From Lachnospiraceae bacterium (GTDB lineage: Bacteria > Bacillota > Clostridia > Lachnospirales > Lachnospiraceae), in NCBI GenBank assembly GCA_030540075.1, contig JAUNWX010000004.1, positions 26,229 to 75,801 of the forward strand: a stretch of DNA of 49,573 nucleotides. The letters are read 5' to 3'. The position numbers and the translations under genes are program-made. Shown here in pieces: positions 7,014-14,756 of the stretch (positions within the stretch are counted from its first letter, which is position 1; each line of letters begins with the position of its first letter). Below the pieces are notes generated by a model. It saw only the letters and a program-made list of their open reading frames with translations, did not search any database and was not told the DNA's origin.

Positions 7014-8609
7014 TCATGCCGCCTCATCCGTGAGGTATAATTCCCCGAAGATGTCCTGTGCGATACCGTCCATGTCTTCTGCGGCGTCCATATCCGTGCA
7101 GACGCCGTAAAGGTAGGTGTACTGGTCGGTGTCCATCGCAAAGACGGTCCACTTCACGCTATCTTCGTTCGCGCCGGTCGTGAACTCCACGATATAGACC
7201 GGATACGAGAATTTCTCTGTCAGTTTCGCGTCCTGCGTGATCGAGCGCAGCTCGTAGATGTCCGTTTCATCGAGCTTCCGCGCGCAGTCGACGAGGTACT
7301 GCTCGAGATCATCGCTCTCCATATCTGCGTCCTTCGCAAGGACGGTGTTCACAAGCATGGTCAGTCCATCCGCCGTGATATCCGCGTAGCAGTAGGTTCC
7401 GTCCGCATAATTATCCTCGCGTACCGTCTCCATCCCGGTGAACGGCAGGGCCCCGCCCATCAGGACCGGGATCGTCGCGCTGTCCGCCGCCTGGTCCGCC
7501 GGAATCAGATCTCCGCGGCCATCCTCCGAAGCTTCTGCTGCCCTGGCCGCCAAGGTTCGATTCTCCAGGCCAGCATCTGCTCCGTCCGCCGCCGAATTCT
7601 CGCTGCCATCCGCTGCCTGATCTTCCGGGATCAGGTCCCCGCGGCCATCGCCCGGCCAGTCCGTGCCCCAGACCGCCGCCGGGTCATATGGCGTCTCCGG
7701 CCACTCCGGCGCAAACGCCTGCCCGGCTTCATCATAGGCCATGCCATCGTCCGCCAGGGTATATCCGGCCGGCACTGCGAACTCGTGGACGCCATCGCTG
7801 TACCAGAGACGGCCATCCGCCTCCCGGAAACCTGCATTGGCCGGATCCGCGTACTGCGCCATCGCCCCGTTCCGATAGAACACGCCGGTGCTCCGCGCAT
7901 CCGTATCGCGCGCCGCGCCGCCATCCGGGAAGAGCACGAAGCTGTTTCCGTCCGCGCTGAGGCACGGGTAGAGGATCTCGGCACCACCGAGGAAGAGCCC
8001 GCGCCCATCCTCCTTGTCGTACATGTCGCCTCTGCTCATGACGCCGATCGGGTCACTCTCCGCGACCTTCATCGCCGCCGTATCGAAGACATACGAGTAG
8101 CCGCGCGCGTTCTGCCACTCGCCATCCAGCACGCTCCGGTCGAACGCCGTCATCTCCTCCGCCGCCGGATCGAAATGCCGCTCATTCAGCTCGCCCCACT
8201 CGCCGCCGGACTCCCCGTTCACGTGGTACGGCATCAGACCGCCCTCGTCCTCGAGGAGGTAATAATCGTTTTCGCCGTCGAGGTCCCCGTAGATCAGCAC
8301 GAGGTCCTCGTCGTCATGCTCGAGACTGCCCGTGCCGACCCGCCCGTACCAGGTCCGGTAACTGTAGCTCCCCGCCGGCAGATTCAGCAGGAGCTGCCCG
8401 CCGTCCGCCGCCACCCAGCTCGTCACATCCGCCTCGAAATCCGCGTCCTCCAGCAGCTTCCCCATCCCGCGGGATGCGCTCGTCGTCTCCGTAGCGGTCT
8501 CGCTGTCTCCACCTGTCCCGCGTCCAATGTCTCCGCCGCATGCGCAGATGGCGAGGGCGGTCAGCAGTGTCCCCAGAAGGACTGTGTATCGTTTCCCGTT
8601 CTTCCTCAT
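7014..8609 (-). CDS. Large lipoprotein of unknown function with GRGDLIP repeats
   Basis: 531 residues from ATG 8609, preceded by AAGGAGAGGATT; longer upstream frames would precede the signal peptide and are rejected. MRKNGKRYTVLLGTLLTALAI leads to the lipobox CAC. The N-terminal two thirds is acidic and beta-rich. A linker (about residues 370-415) carries two copies of DGRGDLIP(E/A)DQAADS separated by an Ala-rich stretch. The last 140 residues look like a separate alpha/beta domain (YCYADITADGLTMLV, FSYPVYIVEF, WTVFAMDTDQY). Third lipoprotein in a row; the neighbourhood suggests a surface-protein cluster. Function unknown. Confidence 0.8.
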   Translation of the reverse strand: MRKNGKRYTVLLGTLLTALAICACGGDIGRGTGGDSETATETTSASRGMGKLLEDADFEADVTSWVAADGGQLLLNLPAGSYSYRTWYGRVGTGSLEHDDEDLVLIYGDLDGENDYYLLEDEGGLMPYHVNGESGGEWGELNERHFDPAAEEMTAFDRSVLDGEWQNARGYSYVFDTAAMKVAESDPIGVMSRGDMYDKEDGRGLFLGGAEILYPCLSADGNSFVLFPDGGAARDTDARSTGVFYRNGAMAQYADPANAGFREADGRLWYSDGVHEFAVPAGYTLADDGMAYDEAGQAFAPEWPETPYDPAAVWGTDWPGDGRGDLIPEDQAADGSENSAADGADAGLENRTLAARAAEASEDGRGDLIPADQAADSATIPVLMGGALPFTGMETVREDNYADGTYCYADITADGLTMLVNTVLAKDADMESDDLEQYLVDCARKLDETDIYELRSITQDAKLTEKFSYPVYIVEFTTGANEDSVKWTVFAMDTDQYTYLYGVCTDMDAAEDMDGIAQDIFGELYLTDEAA

Positions 8610-8734
8610 AATCCTCTCCTTTTCCACATGGGCCGTTTTCTTTCTCGTATGCATCGTGTTCTTTTCATTTTCAGATGCACCGTGACCGCATGCTCTGTTT
8701 TCTCTCCTTATTCGGATGCACCGTTTTTCCCGTG

Positions 8735-8974
8735 TCAATGCTCCTGCTCCGCCATCGTCAGGATCTCGTCGTGACTCAGCTCCACATCGCCGAAGCGGAC
8801 GAAGATGCCGTTCGTCACCGCGCTGCGCCACACCGCGGGATCGACCAGCGGGCGGAAGCGGATCTTGTCGAGATAGGGCTTCATGTCGAGCAGAAGCCGG
8901 CTTCCGGACACATAATCGACCTGCAGCACATAATCATCGAGCGGTGAAACCGCCGTAAGATACCTTCGGTTCAC
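8735..8974 (-). CDS. DUF2442 domain protein
   Basis: 79 residues starting at GTG 8974, with GGAGG 8-10 nt upstream. The sequence LDDYVLQVDYVSG, the LLLDMKPYL segment and the GIFVRFGDVELSHDEI ending fit the DUF2442 family, small proteins often found near DUF4160 proteins. The family's molecular role is not established; it has been seen in toxin-antitoxin-like contexts, but no DUF4160 partner is present here. It lies upstream of the GRGDLIP lipoprotein on the same strand, 125 nt away. Confidence 0.75.
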   Translation of the reverse strand: MNRRYLTAVSPLDDYVLQVDYVSGSRLLLDMKPYLDKIRFRPLVDPAVWRSAVTNGIFVRFGDVELSHDEILTMAEQEH

Positions 8975-9004
8975 GTGCGTGCCCTCCTTTCCTCATAGAT
9001 AGGA

Positions 9005-9135
9005 GACGATGCCATCAGATGCGCCTTCGGCGCGGGCATCGTCGCTTGATTTTGCCACCCCAGGGTGGCAAAACGGCCTCGCCGCCCGGGGGCATCCATG
9101 CGCCTCTCCGTCCTTCGGACGGCCCTCTCATGGAT
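9005..9135. other. Cluster of three strong hairpins, possible structured RNA or repeat element
   Basis: H1: GACGATGCC (9005-9013) pairs with GGCATCGTC (9035-9043) around an inner GCGCC-TTC-GGCGC stem. H2: TTTTGCCACCC, CA, GGGTGGCAAAA (9050-9073), able to act as a terminator on either strand. H3: ATCCATG (9094-9100) pairs with CATGGAT (9129-9135) around CCGTCC-TTC-GGACGG. H1 and H3 carry C(UUCG)G tetraloops only in a plus-strand transcript. No gene is convincing in 8975-9212. Confidence 0.6.
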
Positions 9136-9141
9136 ATTCAT

Positions 9142-9175
9142 AAAAAATCCACCGTACATTTACTGTACGGTGGAT
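9142..9175 (-). terminator. Terminator of the LuxR-type regulator gene
   Basis: On the minus strand ATCCACCGTACA, a 5-nt loop and TGTACGGTGGAT (12-bp stem, 9147-9175) are followed by TTTTTT (9142-9147). Located 38 nt beyond the stop at 9213. Confidence 0.9.
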
Positions 9176-9212
9176 CACGAGAAATTAATATTAACCAAAG
9201 GTTAGGTATATT

Positions 9213-11810
9213 TTAAGTCTTCTGCCCGAGCAGCTTCGCGAGCTGCGCGCGTTTCGTGCGGGTGTCGCCTTCGATATGAAGCTTGGCGTAGATCTGGTTG
9301 ACATATTGCTTGACGCTGCCTTCGGAGAGGAAGAGCTGCGCCGCGATTTCGCGGTTCGAGAGGCGCTCCGCCATCCGCTGCACGATCTCGAACTCACGCT
9401 CGGTCAGCACCTCGAACGCGGCCGGCCGCCGCCCCGCTGCATGCCGCTCTGCCGCGGCGTCACCCAGTGCGAGAATCTGCTCGATGAGGGGCGTGACGAT
9501 CTCCCGTGAAAGCATTGGCCTGAGCAGCTGGAAGTTTTCCACAAACGGCATCGCGAAGCCGTCCGGCGCTGCGTCCGAGAGCGCCCGCGCAAGGCAGCTA
9601 TGTGCCTCCTCGGTTTTTCCGAGCTGTTCGTAGGCGATGGCGGTCTGGATCTGGATGTGGAGCGCGACGAGGGCGTAGTGCATGGCTTCACACAGCGCCA
9701 GCAGTTCCGCGCTCCGGGCGATGAGCTTCGCATACGCCGCCTGCGCGAGGTAGACCTGATTCTCGATCATCTCCATCATCGGCCGGCCCGGCGCCAGCAT
9801 ATTGATGTCGGAGAGCCGGTGCCGCGCGAAAATGTCCGGGATCTGCCCGAGCTCGCCCCGCAGCGCGTGATAATACGCGCTCGTCGCCGTCCAGATATTG
9901 ATCCAGGCCGCATCATGATAGCGCAGAAGCTCCGTATAACGCGCCTCCAGAGTGCCCCGCGTCGGCACATCCGCGAACAGCGAGAGCCGCCAGGCGAGGA
10001 AATCGCAGCAGAGGCCCATATTCACCTGCCCGTTGCCCTCGATCTGCGCGTACGCCCGCTCGAGCTCGATATGCGCATCCGTGAAGCGCCCCTGCATGTA
10101 CGCGGCCTCCGCCCGCATGATGGTCTCCGCGCCCTGGCCGTGGTTTCCTGTGATCCGGTAGTAGTGCGGCATGCACTCGTCCATCTCCGAAAGCTCCTGC
10201 TCGAGCTCCCCCGGCGCGCGGTAGAACATCATCAGCACCGATGGCGAGCCGAAGGTCCAGCCGCCGCTGTTCTGAATGCTGATCGCCGGCCGCGACATCT
10301 GCCGGCTGGCGCTCCGGTGCAGTCGGCTCATCGCGCTGATGTCGTTGTAGCAGAGGAAGCTCAGGATGAGGTCGCACTCGCCGAGCAGATTTCCCCTCTC
10401 CTCCTCGGACAGCTCCGGATGCTCCTCGATGGCGCCGAGCAGCAGTGCCTTCAGTTCCATCATCTTCGGGATCTGCCGCCAGGTGAACATGCGCCGCATC
10501 AGTACGAGCAGCGCGAAGGGATAGGATTTCAATGTCTCCGCCGGGCATCTGTCAAGTACCTCCAGGACATCCGCCGGCTTCAGGGAGGCGAGGAGGATGC
10601 CCGCATCACTGCGGATCACGCGGAGCAGGGCGTCGTAATCCTCGCTCTTCCGATACGCCGCGATGGCGTGGATGTACTGCTTTTCTTTTTCGTACCAGGC
10701 ACCGTAGCGCGTCCAGTAGAGATGCTGCGACGCTTCGCTCATCTTATGGAAGCGGCGCTCCGCACACTCCTTCATCATATGGTGGAAACGGTAGCTCACC
10801 CCATCCGGCAGACGCGTGACGAAGGCATTCTGCTCGGTCAGCATAGCGACGATCTGCCCCGCCTCCGCATCACCCGTGACGTAACGCGCCATCTCGACCG
10901 TGAATTCATCCGCGAGGCCCATGACCGCGAGAAACGCCTGCTGCTTCTCCGGCAGCGGATCGATCATCGCCTCCGAGAAGGTCGTGTAGATGTCGGAGTG
11001 CCGGCTCGGCAGCACGCCGTGCTCGGAAAATGTCCGAAGGTTCAGGTACACCGCCGAGAACCAGCCCTCGCTCGAATACAGCAGGGTCTCGACCTCCGCA
11101 TCCGAGAGATCCGTGCCACAACGATGCGCGTAGATTGCGAGCTCCGTGTGGTTGAGGCGCAGCTGCTCCGTCCCGATCTGGTACACCTTCGCTCCGAGCC
11201 GCACCGCTTCCGCCGCCGGCAGGAAACGATCGCGACTCGCCACGATCAGATGCACATTGGCCGGCAGACGATGCGCCAGCATGCACAGAAAAATCGAGGC
11301 CCGCCGATCCGTCAGCAGGTGGAAATCATCGATGAAAATAAAGCAGGACGTCTCGCCCGCGAGCGCATGGCACAGATCATCCACCAGGAGCCCCGCGCCC
11401 GCTGCATCGCTCGGACAGCTGTAGTCCCGGAGGAAATCCAGGCCGGCGCGCGCGAAGGCGTCCTGCACACTTCTCCATAAAATCGCAAGATTATCAGAAT
11501 AAACACTGATGCGGATGACGATCGGGGTCTCGCGTAAAGCTCGACCGGACGTTTCCATACCGGCGCGCGGTGATCGAGCAGACGCATCTGCTCGGACGCG
11601 CTCTGACAAATCGGCCTGCGCATCGCGCGCAGCCCGACCGGAGCCCTCCACACGGGCACGCTCTGCGAGATACCAGTTCACCGCCGTCGTCTTCCCATAG
11701 CCCATCGGCGCCACCACCGTCGTCATCGCACAGCGGGAAATCGGCCGCAGACTCTCCTGCAGCCGCTCGGAAATGTAAATCGTATTCAGGTTCCACTTCG
11801 GCTTCGGCAT
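9213..11810 (-). CDS. MalT/LAL-type LuxR-family ATPase transcriptional regulator
   Basis: 865 residues. A Walker A (APMGYGKTTA, about 34-43) in a STAND-type NTPase domain, a long alpha-helical TPR-like middle, and a C-terminal LuxR helix-turn-helix (LTEREFEIVQRMAERLSN...NREIAAQLF, GSVKQYVNQIYAKL) give the architecture of large ATP-binding LuxR activators that sense small ligands. GGGAGGCGTCT precedes ATG 11810. An Arg/Ala/Ser-rich stretch of about 45 residues (about 51-95) directly after the Walker A helix looks inserted; it contains a hairpin-forming GAGCAGATGCGTCTGCTC. No obvious adjacent target operon; the upstream EF-hand-like gene is on the same strand 50 nt away. The ligand cannot be read from sequence. 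Confidence 0.9.
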   Translation of the reverse strand: MPKPKWNLNTIYISERLQESLRPISRCAMTTVVAPMGYGKTTAVNWYLAERARVEGSGRAARDAQADLSERVRADASARSPRAGMETSGRALRETPIVIRISVYSDNLAILWRSVQDAFARAGLDFLRDYSCPSDAAGAGLLVDDLCHALAGETSCFIFIDDFHLLTDRRASIFLCMLAHRLPANVHLIVASRDRFLPAAEAVRLGAKVYQIGTEQLRLNHTELAIYAHRCGTDLSDAEVETLLYSSEGWFSAVYLNLRTFSEHGVLPSRHSDIYTTFSEAMIDPLPEKQQAFLAVMGLADEFTVEMARYVTGDAEAGQIVAMLTEQNAFVTRLPDGVSYRFHHMMKECAERRFHKMSEASQHLYWTRYGAWYEKEKQYIHAIAAYRKSEDYDALLRVIRSDAGILLASLKPADVLEVLDRCPAETLKSYPFALLVLMRRMFTWRQIPKMMELKALLLGAIEEHPELSEEERGNLLGECDLILSFLCYNDISAMSRLHRSASRQMSRPAISIQNSGGWTFGSPSVLMMFYRAPGELEQELSEMDECMPHYYRITGNHGQGAETIMRAEAAYMQGRFTDAHIELERAYAQIEGNGQVNMGLCCDFLAWRLSLFADVPTRGTLEARYTELLRYHDAAWINIWTATSAYYHALRGELGQIPDIFARHRLSDINMLAPGRPMMEMIENQVYLAQAAYAKLIARSAELLALCEAMHYALVALHIQIQTAIAYEQLGKTEEAHSCLARALSDAAPDGFAMPFVENFQLLRPMLSREIVTPLIEQILALGDAAAERHAAGRRPAAFEVLTEREFEIVQRMAERLSNREIAAQLFLSEGSVKQYVNQIYAKLHIEGDTRTKRAQLAKLLGQKT

Positions 11811-11860
11811 AGACGCCTCCCTCTCTCACTTATTTTCCCTTCTGTCGTGATTTTAATCCG

Positions 11861-12856
11861 TTAGAAGTCTATCTCATATTCCAGGTATCTTCGAGATTCA
11901 TTCTGAACCTCACTTACGACCGTTGCATTTCCACATACTTTCATACCCTTCAGAACAGCATCGATTTTTGCCGCGTCATTTTCCTTAATACCGGAAGAAT
12001 TACTCATTTTGATGGATATTTTATGATGATGGAAACTCGATCCGCCGGCCATACGAAGATGAATTAAATTCTGTACATTCTCATCCTTTAACAGATATAC
12101 GAGTTTAGGCTCGTGTGGTTCATGTCCATCCATCTGCATTTCAGCTGCTACATCCATCACAGAGTATTTTTTCTCCGTTTCATCATGCTGACCATCCAGA
12201 TTTACGGCTTTCAGCATTTTGAGCTGAGCCTTCCCTTTGCTTTGAGAAAACGATGTACGCTCTTCTTTATATGTGACCTTGAAATGCTTTGCGCCCAGGT
12301 CCTGTGCCACCCGCTGCAGTTCATTAATCCGCATCATTTTCAGATAGCTGAAGTAATCATCCAGCGAGATATAGTTATCCCGATCGGACGGATTGACATA
12401 GTAAAACTCGCAATCTGCATCCGGATAAAAAGATAAGCCGAAAACATCCAGCGAATCTTTAAACAGGTTCACCACCTGCAAGCCACCTCGGTCAGATAAA
12501 AAACCGATGGATCCTTTACAGACTTCATTTTCTGCATGTTTCTTATCTCTATCCACAACGCGAATCAGCTTCGACATCAGAAAATCAGCCTGATCCAATG
12601 TATCGGCAAATATCGGTCGCAGGGCTCTTAAATCCATTCGCTTCCGGCTCTCGTCAGCGTTTTCCTTCACCCTGGCAACGCCCATTTTTGCAGCATCTCC
12701 CACCGACTCCGCGATAGCTGCCACATCATTCAAATCAAACTTCCCATCCGCATTCTGATCCATAGAACGAATTGCAGCATCCTTTGACTTATTGATATGC
12801 TCTTTTGCTGCGTGTCCTGCATTTACTAAAATATCGCCCAGTTTATTCTTATCCAT
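11861..12856 (-). CDS. Unknown protein with an EF-hand-like loop
   Basis: 331 residues, no signal peptide or membrane segment. Near the N-terminus DQNADGKFDLND (about 33-44) matches the calcium-binding EF-hand/dockerin loop pattern D.N.DG.....D, preceded by an amphipathic helix. The rest is a charged globular region with KHFKVTYKEERTSFSQSKGKAQLKMLKAV and SSFHHHKISIKM segments. I do not recognise the family. Start ATG 12856 follows AAAGGTG. It sits in an AT-rich stretch with Xre regulators and HipBA, so it is probably part of an acquired island, and a perfect 12-bp palindrome lies about 90 nt upstream. Confidence 0.65.
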   Translation of the reverse strand: MDKNKLGDILVNAGHAAKEHINKSKDAAIRSMDQNADGKFDLNDVAAIAESVGDAAKMGVARVKENADESRKRMDLRALRPIFADTLDQADFLMSKLIRVVDRDKKHAENEVCKGSIGFLSDRGGLQVVNLFKDSLDVFGLSFYPDADCEFYYVNPSDRDNYISLDDYFSYLKMMRINELQRVAQDLGAKHFKVTYKEERTSFSQSKGKAQLKMLKAVNLDGQHDETEKKYSVMDVAAEMQMDGHEPHEPKLVYLLKDENVQNLIHLRMAGGSSFHHHKISIKMSNSSGIKENDAAKIDAVLKGMKVCGNATVVSEVQNESRRYLEYEIDF

Positions 12857-12947
12857 TATTTCGCACCTTTATTTCTTATATTACGGAGCATTCTTTTTTG
12901 AGTAAAATTTTAGATTATTTCGGGATATTAAGCACCCGAGTAAAGAC

Positions 12948-12959
12948 GCTAAATTTAGC
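12948..12959. promoter_or_regulatory. Perfect palindrome GCTAAATTTAGC, possible operator
   Basis: 12-bp perfect palindrome in the 117-bp gap between the double-HTH Xre gene and the EF-hand-like gene, upstream of the latter. Size and position fit a repressor site; the binder is not known. Confidence 0.4.
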
Positions 12960-12973
12960 ACACATTAATGTCG

Positions 12974-13606
12974 TCAATCTGCTCTTTTTTCTCTCCATTT
13001 CAGGAATTCCAGATACTCAGCCGCTTTGCATAAATCCTCTGCCTTTACATCTTTTGATGCACTAAAAAGAATACGTATTTCTGGTCTATCTGATAATTCT
13101 TGTGAATTTATCGGAGTCTCCATATTCGTGCATGTAGTTTCCTTAGCTGAATCATTACTATTATTCCAGCCCATTAAATTTCCAGGTGAAGTATTAAGAA
13201 CAATAGCAAGTCTTTCTATTTTATCTGCTGGAATATTCGTAACAATGCCGTTTTCATATTTATATAAAGTCTGCTTTGAAACAGATATTTTATCAGCAAG
13301 ATCGACTTGGCTTAAGCATTGTCTTTCTCTTAATTCCTTTATTCGTTTTCCTACAGATATTTCTTTATCGAAATGATGTTCATTTGGTACTTTCCATCCC
13401 ATAAGATTGAATGGCGATAAATGTAGTGCTTCTGCAAATGTGATAACTTTCGAGACTGGTATATCAATTTTTCCGGATTCAATCTTCGCAATCATACTCT
13501 TATCCGAGTATCCTACTTTTTCTGCGAGTTCGGTCTGAGTCATCCCTAGCCTTATTCTCTGTTTTTTAATATTCCTATAGAGGTCAGCACAAAGGTTATT
13601 ATCCAT
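12974..13606 (-). CDS. Xre-family regulator with two tandem HTH domains
   Basis: 210 residues. The first helix-turn-helix is about 8-62 (RIRLGMTQTELAEKVGYSDK) and the second about 80-138 (LRERQCLSQVDLADKISVSK); both are followed by a SP.NLMGW segment, so the gene is an internal duplication. The last 35 residues (IRILFSASKDVKAEDLCKAA, then EYLEFLKW) match the tail of the regulator at 13803 and the 29-aa microprotein just upstream. ATG 13606 uses GAGGAGGAAG, which overlaps the microprotein's TGA. Probably an autoregulated repressor of this AT-rich island. Confidence 0.85.
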   Translation of the reverse strand: MDNNLCADLYRNIKKQRIRLGMTQTELAEKVGYSDKSMIAKIESGKIDIPVSKVITFAEALHLSPFNLMGWKVPNEHHFDKEISVGKRIKELRERQCLSQVDLADKISVSKQTLYKYENGIVTNIPADKIERLAIVLNTSPGNLMGWNNSNDSAKETTCTNMETPINSQELSDRPEIRILFSASKDVKAEDLCKAAEYLEFLKWREKRAD

Positions 13607-13619
13607 CGGATCTTCCTCC

Positions 13620-13709
13620 TCATTTGAGAAATGAGAGATATTCTACAGCTTTTCTTATGTCTTCTGAACTTGCATCAAACGCCACATTAAATACGTCTTT
13701 AAATTCCAT
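13620..13709 (-). CDS. 29-aa microprotein matching the Xre regulator tail
   Basis: Reads MEFKDVFNVAFDAS, then SEDIRKAVEYLSFLK and TGA. It has its own ribosome site AGGTGGTGAACC before ATG 13709. Its final 20 residues match the C-terminal ends of the Xre proteins at 12974 (KAEDLCKAAEYLEFLK) and 13803 (TPEDLYKAAEYLKFLK). The stop is embedded in the ribosome site of the next gene, so the two are translationally coupled. It may be a regulator remnant, a leader peptide, or a free tail that modulates the Xre proteins by hetero-association. Too short for ordinary gene callers. Confidence 0.6.
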   Translation of the reverse strand: MEFKDVFNVAFDASSEDIRKAVEYLSFLK

Positions 13710-13725
13710 GGTTCACCACCTATCT

Positions 13726-13797
13726 GTATTGTAACACCGAACGAATAGAAACTGCCAAAATACAATCTTGATATTAATGTTTAGACCACAATACAAT
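13726..13797. promoter_or_regulatory. Three ATACAAT-type sites, possible Xre operators
   Basis: GTATTGTA at 13726-13733, AATACAAT at 13759-13766 and AATACAAT at 13790-13797, all in the 93-bp gap between the Xre gene at 13803 and the microprotein. A related palindrome TTACAATTTGTAA is upstream of the third Xre gene (14725). They look like half-sites for one of the local regulators. Confidence 0.4.
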
Positions 13798-13802
13798 TAT
13801 CG

Positions 13803-14369
13803 TCAGTTCTCTTTTTCCCTTTCCCATTTCAAGAATTTGAGATACTCTGCTGCTTTATATAAATCTTCTGGTGTTGCCTCTCGCGCTGTGTCGAATAAAA
13901 TCCGCATTGCTGGTGTATGAAATACTTCCTGCGATATCGGTGCCGTCTCAGAATCGGTGCGGTAAGACTGGCCTTTCATCGGAACAGTCATGCCCATAAG
14001 CCAGGTTGCATTAATGTCATACTTAATTGCCAGTTCACTTACTCTGTCTGCTTTCATGAGCCGTTTTCCATTTATGTACATAGATATAGATGACTTAGGG
14101 ATATTATTCGCTTCTGCAAGTTCTGACGGAGTTAGCTTTAAATATGAAATTAATTCTCTTAATCTTGATGCAGGATTATCGTCGCTGATCAAGTCGGATT
14201 TCGAGCAATTCAGCACCTCAGCAATCTGCTCAAGCATTCCAAAGTTCGGCTCCGTTCGGTTGACCTCCCATGATGAAATTGTCTTAGCGCTAACATTTAG
14301 TCTTTCTGCCATGTCGGATTGACGGATTCCTCGTGCCATGCGAATTCGTTTAATATTATTTCCGATCAT
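13803..14369 (-). CDS. Xre-family regulator with a second HTH-like region
   Basis: 188 residues. ATG 14369 is chosen because GGGAGGTG lies just upstream; an in-frame GTG at 14387 overlaps that site. The N-terminal HTH (about 3-57) has RQSDMAERLNVSAKTISSWE. A second shorter HTH-like region (about 65-125: LTPSELAEANNIPKSSISMY) ends in ATWLMGM. The tail TPEDLYKAAEYLKFLKW is shared with the double-HTH regulator and the microprotein. It starts 14 nt after the stop of the 108-aa Xre gene, so the two form an operon. Likely a repressor; target unknown. Confidence 0.85.
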   Translation of the reverse strand: MIGNNIKRIRMARGIRQSDMAERLNVSAKTISSWEVNRTEPNFGMLEQIAEVLNCSKSDLISDDNPASRLRELISYLKLTPSELAEANNIPKSSISMYINGKRLMKADRVSELAIKYDINATWLMGMTVPMKGQSYRTDSETAPISQEVFHTPAMRILFDTAREATPEDLYKAAEYLKFLKWEREKEN

Positions 14370-14383
14370 AATGCACCTCCCTA

Positions 14384-14710
14384 TCACTTTCTATATCCAA
14401 GTAATTCGAGCTCGTGCATACGTGCTTTAATCATCTTCTTTCCTTCAACATTCAGCATCCTATAATCCGTGAGCAAGTGTATTTCATCTTCGACAAGCAC
14501 CTTTATCGCTGCATCATCCCACCCAATGATATACGAAGGTGTACATCCGTAGATTCTTGCATACTTTTCAATGATGTAATGAGGTATATTTTTAGTAGAA
14601 GATTCATGCCGTGACACCATAGCTTCAGAGACACCGAGTTTTCCTGCGATTTCCTTCAACGTATATCCACTTTGCTCTCGTAATTGACGCAATCTATCAT
14701 TCCAAATCAT
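14384..14710 (-). CDS. Small Xre-family regulator
   Basis: 108 residues with a single HTH_XRE domain (about 5-60: LREQSGYTLKEIAGKLGVSE, MVSRHE, then TPSYIIGWDD), followed by a short helical tail containing LNVEGKKMIKARMHELELLGY. AAGGAATATAGTT precedes ATG 14710. First gene of an Xre-Xre operon. The TTACAATTTGTAA palindrome 15 nt upstream of the ATG is well placed for autoregulation. Resembles phage- and island-type Cro/CI regulators of Firmicutes. Confidence 0.85.
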   Translation of the reverse strand: MIWNDRLRQLREQSGYTLKEIAGKLGVSEAMVSRHESSTKNIPHYIIEKYARIYGCTPSYIIGWDDAAIKVLVEDEIHLLTDYRMLNVEGKKMIKARMHELELLGYRK

Positions 14711-14724
14711 AACTATATTCCTTC

Positions 14725-14737
14725 TTACAATTTGTAA
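14725..14737. promoter_or_regulatory. Palindrome TTACAATTTGTAA upstream of Xre gene
   Basis: Six-bp arms TTACAA and TTGTAA around one base, lying between the 3' end of hipA (14757) and the ATG at 14710. Shares TACAAT with the sites at 13726-13797. Confidence 0.5.
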
Positions 14738-14756
14738 TTGATGCCCAGTGGACGCC

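Noticed and set aside
9050-9073. Insertion-sequence end
   Set aside because: TTTTGCCACCC/GGGTGGCAAAA is a simple hairpin; no transposase or target duplication was seen.
8971-9159. 62-codon minus-strand frame over the hairpin cluster
   Set aside because: It overlaps the DUF2442 start and three hairpins; more likely non-coding or a repeat element.
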